Shown: positions 43,202-50,771 of the stretch, piece after piece
How positions within the stretch are numbered: position 1 is the first letter of the stretch
How the letters are laid out: the number at the start of each line of letters is the position of its first letter
From: Anaerolineae bacterium
Lineage (GTDB): Bacteria; Chloroflexota; Anaerolineae; Aggregatilineales; J027
DNA length: 64,000 nucleotides
Reading direction: 5' to 3'
NCBI GenBank assembly: GCA_019913005.1
Contig: JAIOHL010000034.1
Location: 1-64,000, forward strand
Translations under genes and position numbers: made by a program
Notes under the pieces: model-generated
Database searches by the model: none
Told to the model about the DNA's origin: nothing
The model's input: the letters and a program-made list of their open reading frames with translations, nothing else

Positions 43202-43456
43202 CTATCGCTGAATATCAGCAGGTAACGATTCAAACTGGTCAGTGAGGGGTACAGGTTTGTGTTCGCTGTGATCGTGATGACCGCCCATCATAGAACGCAT
43301 CATTACCAAATGTAGTAGCGGACACAACAAAATCATGCCATAAAAGAAAACCCCGCTAGATGGAAGACCTAGCAGAAAAACAGCCGTCAGTCCAATGATG
43401 GGAACCAAACAGCAAATCAGCATAATGAACAAGTGTTTCTTCGCCACAGAGAGCAT
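43202..43456 (-). CDS. DUF2933-like small membrane protein
   Basis: An 84-residue protein with two helices (HLFIMLICCLVPIIGLTAVFLLG and GVFFYGMILLCPLLHLVMM), a His-rich segment (GGHHDHSEHK) and a polar tail. It has a CC pair in the first helix and matches the general form of DUF2933 proteins in metal operons. It lies 81 nt after the HMA gene on the same strand and is likely co-transcribed with it. Confidence 0.78.
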   Translation of the reverse strand: MLSVAKKHLFIMLICCLVPIIGLTAVFLLGLPSSGVFFYGMILLCPLLHLVMMRSMMGGHHDHSEHKPVPLTDQFESLPADIQR

Positions 43457-43537
43457 CCTTTTCTAAACTGATGTCTGGTTAGACCGTGTATTGACTCTAG
43501 TTACGCACCTTGCTATCTACTTGAAGGAGTATTCCAT

Positions 43538-43867
43538 TCATCCCCAGTAGAAACGAAGCGGAGACGCGCCAACAGGTTCCTCAGACAGAAACACAGCCTT
43601 GTAAATGTGCCGACCGCCATTCCCAGCGGCAGCAATCGCTTCTATCAAGTTATCCATGGTCCGCGTCTGCTGGTCGTAAGCAACCGCCACAATGTTTTCA
43701 TAAAAAGTACAGGCGAGAACTCCCTCTGTACGGAGCAAGCTGTTCGCCACTCGTGTAGCGCAGCGCTCACATCCTATGCCAGATACCTCTAAATAGGCAA
43801 CTGTGGCGTTGGATAAGGCGGCCTTGTCAACAGGTTTTTCAAACGGTTCAACATGACATTCACTCAT
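43538..43867 (-). CDS. HMA-domain protein
   Basis: A 109-residue protein with a metal-binding HMA core. The copper loop is SGIGCERCATRV (CxxC), followed by LLRTEGVLACTFYENIVAVAYDQQT. It is probably a cytoplasmic copper chaperone for one of the CopA pumps or a sensor partner. Two different palindromes lie upstream: a form of the island's motif (43948-43959) and ATTCTATAGAAT (43895-43906), which overlaps the likely -10 TACAAT. The ATG follows AGGAGAATAACTA. Confidence 0.83.
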   Translation of the reverse strand: MSECHVEPFEKPVDKAALSNATVAYLEVSGIGCERCATRVANSLLRTEGVLACTFYENIVAVAYDQQTRTMDNLIEAIAAAGNGGRHIYKAVFLSEEPVGASPLRFYWG

Positions 43868-43894
43868 TAGTTATTCTCCTCTTTTACTCAATTC

Positions 43895-43959
43895 ATTCTA
43901 TAGAATTGTAGAGGCATCCACAGGCGTATTTTAGCGTTCCAGCGATAGGCAAAATGGCT
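43895..43959 (-). promoter_or_regulatory. HMA gene promoter with two different operators
   Basis: On the minus strand, AGCCATTTTGCC (43948-43959) resembles copper-regulon site S10. The likely -10 TACAAT (43905-43910) overlaps the palindrome ATTCTATAGAAT (43895-43906), identical to the ArsR operator at 907-918. The spacing between the first site and the -10 box is 37 nt, unlike the other sites. Confidence 0.55.
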
Positions 43960-44144
43960 TATTAGGGGATTTAAAACAAAACTGAGGCACTTGCAGAATG
44001 GTGCCAAGTTCGGGTTAAACCCGTTTTCCGTGTAGGCTTAAGTTGACCACTATAACGCTGCTGAAGATCATTGCGAAGCAACCAGCATCAGCGGGCCGGC
44101 TTCCAGAACTCTCTTTACCGAAAATCTTGCTGCTGCTATTGATG

Positions 44145-45071
44145 TTATACGCTGCAATTGCCTGCTTGCGTCGGTGATCCCGGTATCGGCCCAACTTGTA
44201 GCGCAATCTCATAGGCCGATGGCCCACTCGAATAATCTGAGCCTAACACGATGACAGGATCAATTTCTGACCAGACCGTGCCTTGTGCCTCGAAGTAGGC
44301 CGCGAGGGTGATGTAGGTATCCTGAAAAGCATAACTGTTGAAGGTAAGGGCAGTTTCGTACAATTCGGTTGCGGTTGCCCCTTGTGACGCCATAAGTTCG
44401 AGCAAACCTAGTAGAGCCATGCCATGATTACAATCGGGATAGGACGTGTGGTTGCCGCAGCATGGACGGAAAATGGTTTCGGCGATCTGATACACCAAAT
44501 CTTGCTGCTTGGAGGTCAATTTGATCAACTCGGTACTGCTATAAAGATCAACCGCATCGCGCTTGCCAAGCGTCCATCCACCCGTTGAAGCATAATTCCC
44601 AAGCGGCACCTCAGCGGCGTATTGCATCATTGGCCCTTCATCCAAAACCTTGCTGTGTTGGGTCAAGCCGAGTGCCCAGAGGACATTTGTCCAGAATTGA
44701 ATATTGTCAGGGGTAATCGTGATCTGTTGAAGTGTATCGTGCAGGAGGATTGCTTGTTGCTCGTCACTCAAATTGCCAATCAGGGTTTCATACTCAGTTA
44801 AATCAATTGCGCCCGCATCCACTAGCTTTTGGCCCATATCACCCCATTTCACGGCAATCGTTGTGCCCGATGTTGGGGCCACTTGTTCGGTTAATTCGGC
44901 ATAGGTGAAATTTTGTCCAATGGGTGTCGGGGGAGCGGTTAACACTAACTCGGGGTAAGTGGGTGGTTGACTCAGTTGAAATATATTCAATACCTGCCCT
45001 AATTTAAAGACCATGAACCATAGGCTTATAACCCCTATGAATACCCCTAATCCCCAAATTGCTTTTCTCAC
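44145..45071 (-). CDS. Membrane-anchored protein of unknown family with Cys cluster
   Basis: A 308-residue protein with one N-terminal helix (AIWGLGVFIGVISLWFMVFKLGQVL) and a large outer domain. The most conserved-looking text is FRPCCGNHTSYPDCNHGMALLG near residue 205, with a CC pair, a third Cys, two His and a Met that could bind copper or another metal. No named family is recognised. It stands alone between the HMA pair and the CsoR-like gene, all on the same strand. The neighbours suggest a copper-related role, which is an inference. Confidence 0.72.
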   Translation of the reverse strand: MRKAIWGLGVFIGVISLWFMVFKLGQVLNIFQLSQPPTYPELVLTAPPTPIGQNFTYAELTEQVAPTSGTTIAVKWGDMGQKLVDAGAIDLTEYETLIGNLSDEQQAILLHDTLQQITITPDNIQFWTNVLWALGLTQHSKVLDEGPMMQYAAEVPLGNYASTGGWTLGKRDAVDLYSSTELIKLTSKQQDLVYQIAETIFRPCCGNHTSYPDCNHGMALLGLLELMASQGATATELYETALTFNSYAFQDTYITLAAYFEAQGTVWSEIDPVIVLGSDYSSGPSAYEIALQVGPIPGSPTQAGNCSV

Positions 45072-45280
45072 GGTGTTTTCTCCCTACTTATTTGAGGTCT
45101 CACGACTGTGCCTTTTACCTCACCCTGATCCCCTTGCTGGTATGGAAAGAGAATTGGGCGAGCTTCATTCATCCTTTGCCAGAGTTCAATTCGTGGGTGA
45201 TGAGATCACGAACGAGAGCTGTCGCTTTCACAAATACCCTACTGGATTGTTGATAGTTGGAGGTGTCCCGCATGTTTATG

Positions 45281-45333
45281 ATTATGACCCCTCGTGCTTC
45301 GCATCATCACCTGACGGAAATCAGGGTCATAAT
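45281..45333 (-). terminator. Hairpin downstream of the CsoR-like gene
   Basis: ATTATGACCC (45281-45290) pairs with GGGTCATAAT (45324-45333), with an inner CTGA/TCAG. It follows the stop of the minus-strand CsoR-like gene. There is no clear T-run. Confidence 0.45.
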
Positions 45334-45354
45334 CGAGAAAACCGCCTCATAATG

Positions 45355-45672
45355 TTATCGAAGTGCGTCAATAGCATTTTCTGACAGTCTATCCAAACAA
45401 CCGTAGAGTCCACTAATCTCATGCAAGACTTCATCAACACGCTCCAAATTGCTGAGCGCGGCAAGGCATTTAGTCAAGTGGATGTTCACTAGCTGGGCAT
45501 TTGCTGTCGAGAGTGCCGACTCAACTGATTGGATACGTTTAATGATTTCAATACAGGAATCTTCCTGCTCAAACATTAAAGTACATTCTTTAAGCACGTC
45601 TAACTGAAGACGCAGTTGATGGCTTAACAGTTTTTTGTGTGAGCGATGGATACGGATGTTTTTCATGAGCAT
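45355..45672 (-). CDS. CsoR/RcnR-family metal-sensing repressor
   Basis: A 105-residue all-helical protein that follows the CsoR pattern: HKKLLSHQLRLQLDVLKECTLM, then SCIEIIKRIQSVESALSTAN and NIHLTKCLAAL. The Cys-His-Cys copper ligands of CsoR are in place (C in EDSC, H and C in IHLTKC). Such repressors release DNA when Cu(I) binds. It may control the neighbouring HMA genes or a CopA gene. AGAGGGAATCAG precedes the ATG. The C-terminus is slightly longer than in typical members. Confidence 0.72.
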   Translation of the reverse strand: MLMKNIRIHRSHKKLLSHQLRLQLDVLKECTLMFEQEDSCIEIIKRIQSVESALSTANAQLVNIHLTKCLAALSNLERVDEVLHEISGLYGCLDRLSENAIDALR

Positions 45673-45846
45673 CTGATTCCCTCTACTTGTAATTTAACGG
45701 AACAGATTGACTCTTGATAGCGCAATATAGCTTAGGGTGAATAAGCAAAATTGCCTATATACAGCAAATACTTTAGGGGTAATTTTGCTAAATCGTGATT
45801 TTCACTTCCACAAATGAGCATTTGAAAAACACACTTGAAAAAAATG

Positions 45847-45858
45847 CGCCATATAGCG
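45847..45858 (+). promoter_or_regulatory. Copper-regulon site S8 upstream of the YHS gene
   Basis: CGCCATATAGCG matches the motif at most positions. No -10 box is seen at the usual 24-25 nt; TAAGAT (45872-45877) is closer. It precedes the YHS gene that was broken by an insertion sequence. Confidence 0.5.
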
Positions 45859-46047
45859 CAGTAATGATGGGTAAGATGGCTCTGCTTGGTAAATCCTTAA
45901 GCTCATATAATAGATAAATACTGTCTGACATACGTTGGCTACTATGGAAAGGGAAACCTCAATGCGTGTTACAGACCCAGTGTGTAAGATGGAAATAGAC
46001 TCGAAGCGGTATGTGTCAAGGAGTTTGAAACAACTTCGCAAAAAAGA

Positions 46048-47031
46048 TTAAGGAAGATTCTCCGGTGACTTAGGCGGGTTGATGTAAACCGCTGTTGGGG
46101 CACCCTTCACGCTAGGCATCCCGCCCCGAAAACGCTCTGGACAGGCCTCAAAAACGGCTGACATCACGCTTTGCCGGTGCTGTTGCACGGCGATGGCCTC
46201 CCCGAAATGAACACTGGCAGGGGTCATCAAGTTCAGTCCCGAATGGTAATGTTCATGGTTGTACCAAGCGAAAAAGCTTCTGGCCCACGTCCGAGCATCG
46301 TCAAGGGAGGCGAAACGGTCAGGATAATCGGGACGGTATTTCATAGTCTTGAAGTGCGCCTCACTGAACGGGTTGTCATCGGAAGTATGGGGGCGGCTGT
46401 GGCTTGGGGTGATCCCCAGATCAAGCAGCAGTTGGCTCAAGGGCTGGCCTTTCATCGGACTGCCATTATCAGCGTGTAAGATGAGTTGGTCGGGCTGAAT
46501 GCCTTGTTTGCGGGTGGTTGCCGCGATGAGTTGCTTGGCTAGGTCACTACTCTCGATTTCAGCCACCATCCAACCGACGACATAGCGGCTGAAAATATCC
46601 AGCACGGTGTAGAGCTTGTAACCGCTCCACTTGACCGGGCCGCGCAGGTGGGTAATGTCCCATGACCAGACTTCGTTGGGACGTTCGGCCAGCAATTCAG
46701 GCTTGTGGTAAGTCGGATGGCGACGGATGAGGCGACGTTCATGCACTTCGTGATGGGCGTGCAGGATACGATACATCGTGCGCCAGTGGCACAGATAGTC
46801 CCCCTCATCCAGCAAAGTCGCATAGACCTGACGCGGGGCTTGATCCATGAAACGCTCGCTGTTGAGTGTATCGCGCACCTGGATCTGTTCCTCAAGCGAT
46901 AAGGCATGAGCGGGTGTTGGACGCGGGACAGGTGCCGCTTGGGGCTGCCGTGCGCGGTAAACGCGACTGCGCGGCACATTCAGCACCTCACAAGCCGCCT
47001 TCACGCCGATGGTGCTGGCAAGCGCATTCAT
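46048..47031 (-). CDS. IS3-family transposase OrfB (integrase core)
   Basis: A 327-residue DDE transposase with HTH_21-like start (GVKAACEVLNVPRSRVYRAR) and an rve catalytic core: WSWDITHLRGP (first D), ILHADNGSPM (second D) and SEAHFKTMKY (E). It begins within the OrfA stop codon (ATGA) and is in the -1 frame. OrfA has A AAA AAG at 47062-47068, the standard slippery site for making the OrfAB fusion, and the -1 frame is open from there into OrfB. The catalytic core appears complete, so the element may still be active. Confidence 0.9.
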   Translation of the reverse strand: MNALASTIGVKAACEVLNVPRSRVYRARQPQAAPVPRPTPAHALSLEEQIQVRDTLNSERFMDQAPRQVYATLLDEGDYLCHWRTMYRILHAHHEVHERRLIRRHPTYHKPELLAERPNEVWSWDITHLRGPVKWSGYKLYTVLDIFSRYVVGWMVAEIESSDLAKQLIAATTRKQGIQPDQLILHADNGSPMKGQPLSQLLLDLGITPSHSRPHTSDDNPFSEAHFKTMKYRPDYPDRFASLDDARTWARSFFAWYNHEHYHSGLNLMTPASVHFGEAIAVQQHRQSVMSAVFEACPERFRGGMPSVKGAPTAVYINPPKSPENLP

Positions 47032-47384
47032 GATTGCTCCTCCTCCAGCAGGCGTGCCAACTTTTTTTGGGCCTCAATGATCAGTTCTGCCCGTTCCAAC
47101 TGCCGCTTCAAACGGATGTTCTCGGCCTCGAGACGCCGCATCTCAGCACGATTCGGGTTGGCAACCGGCCCGCGTGGCTTGCCTAATGTTCCCGCCGCAT
47201 GAGCGATACGCCACTTGCCCATCTGGGCATAGGTCAAGCCCTCACGCCGCAAGAGTGATCCTAACTCCCCATGCTGACACTGCTCCGCTTCGACCACGAT
47301 CCGCCGCTTATATTCGGCACTGAAACGGCGGCGTTCCGGCTTAGGCTGAACTTCTGGATTGGCTCTGCCACTCTTTTCTGACAT
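47028..47384 (-). CDS. IS3-family transposase OrfA
   Basis: A 118-residue DNA-binding subunit: HTH region (FSAEYKRRIVVEAEQCQ, SLLRREGLTYAQMGKWR) and a leucine-zipper-like C-terminus (RLEAENIRLKRQLERAELI). The slippery heptamer near its 3' end allows -1 frameshifting to make the full transposase. It is transcribed toward the 5' half of the disrupted YHS gene. Confidence 0.9.
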   Translation of the reverse strand: MSEKSGRANPEVQPKPERRRFSAEYKRRIVVEAEQCQHGELGSLLRREGLTYAQMGKWRIAHAAGTLGKPRGPVANPNRAEMRRLEAENIRLKRQLERAELIIEAQKKLARLLEEEQS

Positions 47385-47659
47385 GTTCCTTGTCCCTGTT
47401 CTCCGCCCTTCATTTCTATACTAAACTTGAACGGCGAAGTTGTTTGTTCCATTATGGCACATAGGGAAGGAAGCAACTGCCCAATCCGAATACCAAGGGC
47501 AAACCTACTATTTTTGCTCGACTGGCTGCAAGAAAGCCTTCGATAAAGACCCGGCTAAATATGTTGGTACCCAGCACGAACACAGCAGTCATCACCATCA
47601 TAATTGAGCTAAAAATCAATTGAATTCTTCGGGGCGTGATGGAGAGGTTACACCCCGAA

Positions 47660-49285
47660 CTATAGTTGCTTGAAGTCTTGAGAAGGTGTCGTTCCAATAG
47701 CCAGACGGATTGTAATAGTTGTGCCGCCCTCTGTCGTCGATACAATCTGGAAATAAGCACCAATCAATGCTGCCCGCTCGTACATGCCCATAATGCCAAA
47801 GTGCCTATTACCTGAGCGGGTAATCTCGCTAGGATGCTGAGGTGCGGAAAAACCGTGCCCGTTATCCCGCACAGAAACTATAACATTCTCATCCGAAAAA
47901 CTCACAGAAATCCAAACATGATCTGCGCCACTATGCTGCCAAGCATTGTTTAGCGCTTCCTGCGCGATACGATACAGTACGATCTCCTGCTCTGTGGAGA
48001 GACGGCGGGGCGTGCCTTGCTTCTCAAATTGAATAGTCATTTGATCGCCTAGGTCAAGGTCACGCGCTAACATTTGCAGTGCTGGAGCTAATCCCAACTG
48101 TTCAAGCGAAACGGGTCGCAAGGCCCTCACAATACGCCGTAAGTCTTCGATACTTTGCGTAATATTCAATCTTGTTTCGCTCATCAAGATCGTTGCTTCC
48201 GGGTCATCCGAGAGAAAGGGTTTCAACATTTGAACCTGATGATTGAGCGCTACCAGTGCCTGCGCGGTCTGATCATGCAGCTCACGCGCCACCCTCAAAC
48301 GCTCATCTTCCTGGGCGCGGGTAACTGCCCCAATGTAATTGTGCATCTCAGCTTGGGCTGTCCGAATGCGCTGCACCATATTGCGTAGCGTAGCATGAAG
48401 GCGTTGAATTTCCTCAATCCCACCAACTTCGGACTCAATAGCATCATAATTACCCCAATCTAGGCTGGTTGCTTGTTTTTCAAGGCGTTGTAGGGGACGG
48501 ACAATCTTGCGGATACCAACGCCAACCAGTAGCAGTACCAAAAGTAGACCGGGCACTAGCACCAATGGGGCCGCCTGAGAGTATCGCATTAAGGGACTCA
48601 GTTCCTTCTGCCAATTTTCTTCCTGTACCAATCGCCACTCGGTCTGGGGAATCGGTGCAGAAATGACAATGACATCTTCACTCTTGGATTGAGAAGCTAT
48701 TGTGCCAATTAGGGCTGGATTGCTATGGTAAAGAATTCTGTTATCGGCATCAAGGATGTAAGCAAACGTATGCGATTTGCCATGTAAACTGGACAGAATT
48801 TCCGCTGCTGGGAGCGTGGATAAAGAAACAACCCCTATGGCCGAATTGCCTTCAACCTCAGCGATGATGGCGATATATAACTCGGCTTTATTAGGAGCCA
48901 ATAGCGGAATAAAAGGGCTGTTGGATGTGGCGCCAAAAATTGTCTGAAATGTGGCAACATCTATGATAGAGGCACGGCCTACGATGGATACCACTCCGTT
49001 TCGGTATTGAGCAATACCACCGTCAAAAAGCATTTGTAACTCTGGCGAAGGAGTGGGGGAAGCTCGCTCCAGCCACATCTGTAGTGCTGTCCGGCGTTGC
49101 TCCAGTTGACGTGAGATGTTGTTTGCTATACCCGGTACAATGCGTCCATCATGTTCGACCAATGTTTCACGCATGGAGCGCTGGTGTAAAGTAATGCTGC
49201 CAAAGGCAACGCCAACTAGCAACACCAAGAGTGGCAAAACCAGAAAAATAAACAGTTGCAGGAAGGAATCAGTGAGACGTTTCAT
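47660..49285 (-). CDS. Sensor histidine kinase, HisKA_3/NarX-like, with Cache-like sensor
   Basis: A 541-residue kinase with the same plan as that at 25883. First helix (LFIFLVLPLLVLLVGVAFGS), an extracellular region resembling a Cache domain (TFAYILDADNRILYHSN, SAPIPQTEWRLVQEENW), second helix, HAMP, HisKA_3 (ARELHDQTAQALVALNHQVQ) and HATPase_c (NNAWQHSG, DNGHGFS, GIMGMYER). The start at 49285 overlaps the response regulator gene by 17 nt, so the two are co-translated. Copper sensing is inferred from context. Confidence 0.9.
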   Translation of the reverse strand: MKRLTDSFLQLFIFLVLPLLVLLVGVAFGSITLHQRSMRETLVEHDGRIVPGIANNISRQLEQRRTALQMWLERASPTPSPELQMLFDGGIAQYRNGVVSIVGRASIIDVATFQTIFGATSNSPFIPLLAPNKAELYIAIIAEVEGNSAIGVVSLSTLPAAEILSSLHGKSHTFAYILDADNRILYHSNPALIGTIASQSKSEDVIVISAPIPQTEWRLVQEENWQKELSPLMRYSQAAPLVLVPGLLLVLLLVGVGIRKIVRPLQRLEKQATSLDWGNYDAIESEVGGIEEIQRLHATLRNMVQRIRTAQAEMHNYIGAVTRAQEDERLRVARELHDQTAQALVALNHQVQMLKPFLSDDPEATILMSETRLNITQSIEDLRRIVRALRPVSLEQLGLAPALQMLARDLDLGDQMTIQFEKQGTPRRLSTEQEIVLYRIAQEALNNAWQHSGADHVWISVSFSDENVIVSVRDNGHGFSAPQHPSEITRSGNRHFGIMGMYERAALIGAYFQIVSTTEGGTTITIRLAIGTTPSQDFKQL

Positions 49286-49943
49286 CGAGAGATGGCAGAT
49301 CAAGGAGGCCGAGTTGTGAAGCTTTAACGACAGCTTCGGTGCGGCTGGCAGCATTCAATTTCTCGAAAATTCGACGGAAGTGACCTTGCACAGTGCGATC
49401 ACTAATATCTAGCAACATACCAATGGCCTTATTGGTCAGTCCGCGTGTGGCTACTCGCAGGACTTCCAGTTCTCGCTCAGAGAGTGCCGGGTAAGTAATA
49501 TCAGGTTTGTGAGAGGCAGTGACGGCTCGCATTAATTTCGGAATAACATTGCGATCCATTACGGATTGTCCCTCGTGAACCGCTCGAACGGCCTCGACAA
49601 TTTCCTCCATATCGGCTGTTTTGAGCATGAAGCCATTGACCCCTGCTTCTAGGGCCGCCATGATAAAGGGATCATCGTCAAAAGCAGTCAGGATTAGCAG
49701 GCCAACTGGCAAAGCTTTAGCCCGTACTTGACGTGCCACTTCAATCCCATTGTAAATTGGCATTTGAATGTCCAGTACAGCAACGTCCGGTTGATGTTGT
49801 ACGATTATTTGAAGGGCGCGTTCACCATTTTCAGCCGTTGCTACAACATCAATGCCAGCCTTTGACAATATCTGTTGAATGCCATGTCGAACTACTTGAT
49901 GATCATCTGCGAGGACAACACGGATACTTTTCTCTTCAGCCAT
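49269..49943 (-). CDS. Response regulator, LuxR/NarL family (second copy)
   Basis: A 224-residue regulator: receiver with LADDHQVVRHG and phosphorylated Asp in VAVLDIQMPIYNG, switch residues ILTAFD and FMLKTAD, and a LuxR-type HTH with LSERELEVLRVATRGLTNKA and recognition helix SDRTVQGHFRRIFEKL. DRTVQGH is identical to the regulator at 32603, which predicts the same DNA target. AGGAGGATCAA precedes the ATG at 49943; a longer frame starting at 50129 lacks a ribosome site. Its promoter carries site S9. Confidence 0.93.
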   Translation of the reverse strand: MAEEKSIRVVLADDHQVVRHGIQQILSKAGIDVVATAENGERALQIIVQHQPDVAVLDIQMPIYNGIEVARQVRAKALPVGLLILTAFDDDPFIMAALEAGVNGFMLKTADMEEIVEAVRAVHEGQSVMDRNVIPKLMRAVTASHKPDITYPALSERELEVLRVATRGLTNKAIGMLLDISDRTVQGHFRRIFEKLNAASRTEAVVKASQLGLLDLPSLDETSH

Positions 49944-49971
49944 TTGATCCTCCTTGTAGTAAACCAATTTA

Positions 49972-50014
49972 AGTGTACGATGCAAACACCTGCCTGTATA
50001 CCCGCCAAATCGCC
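49972..50014 (-). promoter_or_regulatory. Copper-regulon site S9 with -10 box
   Basis: CGCCAAATCGCC (50003-50014 on the plus strand) is followed on the minus strand after 25 nt by TACACT (49972-49977). It drives the second LuxR-type regulator and its kinase, another sign of autoregulation. Confidence 0.75.
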
Positions 50015-50095
50015 TATTTAGTCTACGCTGAATATCGCTGGTGGACACTCTTAAAACCTGTAAACTAGCAGGTAAAAAGTATAAGGTGCTGATCA

Positions 50096-50452
50096 ATGGG
50101 CTATGAAATAACTGTCCTATGCTCACCATCGGCTGCTGTAGTGCAAGTCGCTGAAAGGTTAAGAGCAGCCGGATTTTGCGTAAATCAGTCTTTTAATTTG
50201 CAGGTGGCTTCTCGAATGGACGCTACCTGTAACCGTCCGCATCTTGGCACAGCACCATGTACCTGTCAGGTGGCGGTGCTGCTGGTTTATGATGCCCTTG
50301 GACATGCACCGCTGACGCTCCTAATACATGGTCACGAAGGTCATAGTTTAATTCTTGTTCCTGACAACTTGGCAACTGACCTAGACTTACAAGCAGATGT
50401 ATTTGAAAGTCTTTTCCAGTTCGATCTCACAGCCGAGGGGAAAACAACGTAA
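50096..50452 (+). CDS. Conserved-looking hypothetical protein with Cys motif
   Basis: A 118-residue cytoplasmic protein, no family recognised. It has a mixed alpha/beta pattern (MGYEITVLCSPSAAVVQVAERLRAAGF) and a cysteine motif GTAPCTCQVAVLLVYDA, followed by the His-containing PLTLLIHGHEGHSLILVPDN. The CxC and His residues could bind metal. The ATG at 50096 has only a weak ribosome site. It is transcribed away from the LuxR-type regulator and is followed by a likely terminator. Confidence 0.55.
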   Translation: MGYEITVLCSPSAAVVQVAERLRAAGFCVNQSFNLQVASRMDATCNRPHLGTAPCTCQVAVLLVYDALGHAPLTLLIHGHEGHSLILVPDNLATDLDLQADVFESLFQFDLTAEGKTT

Positions 50453-50468
50453 TTTATGCCAATAAATG

Positions 50469-50515
50469 CTCACAGGGACTTTCCTCCGTAAGGTACTACC
50501 GCGTGTGAGTTTTTC
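50469..50515 (+). terminator. Terminator candidate
   Basis: CTCACA (50469-50474) pairs with TGTGAG (50504-50509), followed by TTTTT. The 29-nt loop is long for an efficient terminator. Confidence 0.45.
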
Positions 50516-50667
50516 GTTGTGCTACACCATACATTGCACACAGCTTGTCTGAATCAATCAGGGCCTTGCTACGATCATTTATGTTTTGTTTCAAATCAAG
50601 CTCCTGTTTAGGTAGGTTCGATTCAATTAATAATGCTATGGTAAGCCTCGGTAGGGTAAGTTGAGCA

Positions 50668-50710
50668 CGCCATTTTGCCTATCCCCACTACGCCTCTTAA
50701 CGCTTATCCA
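50668..50710 (+). promoter_or_regulatory. Copper-regulon site S10 with -10 candidate
   Basis: CGCCATTTTGCC (50668-50679) is followed after 25 nt by TATCCA (50705-50710). Its core and flank (GCCATTTTGCCTATC) are identical to the site on the minus strand at 43948. It precedes the second CopA gene. Confidence 0.6.
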
Positions 50711-50771
50711 CTTTAAATAGGGATGATAACTTAGAAGGGCTAGTGAATTAGCTGCTTTATAGAAACGCAGC

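Larger units (their letters stand above)
46007..47466 (-). mobile_element. IS3-family insertion sequence, about 1,460 bp
   Basis: The ends form an imperfect inverted repeat: left CGGTATGTGTC... and, read on the other strand, right CCCTATGTGCC..., both followed inward by AAACAACTTCGC. A 3-bp target duplication AAG flanks it (46004-46006 and 47467-47469). Two overlapping transposase genes fill the element. It splits a YHS gene, so the insertion is later than the assembly of the island. Confidence 0.85.
45962..47607 (+). pseudogene. YHS-domain gene interrupted by an IS element
   Basis: The 5' part (45962-46006) encodes MRVTDPVCKMEIDSK, the start of a YHS metal-binding domain. The 3' part (47470-47607) encodes EATAQSEYQGQTYYFCSTG and continues CKKAFDKDPAKYV to a His tail (HSSHHHHN). 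Removing the IS and one copy of the AAG target repeat (46004-46006 and 47467-47469) restores a single frame of about 60 codons. With the IS in place the 5' fragment runs on into the element and ends at 46050. Its promoter carries site S8. Confidence 0.85.
50453..50771. other. Intergenic region upstream of the second CopA
   Basis: About 320 bases. Near the left end a hairpin CTCACA/TGTGAG (50469-50509) with a following T-run can end the hypothetical gene. The right part contains site S10 and its -10 candidate. No reading frame of note. Confidence 0.55.
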
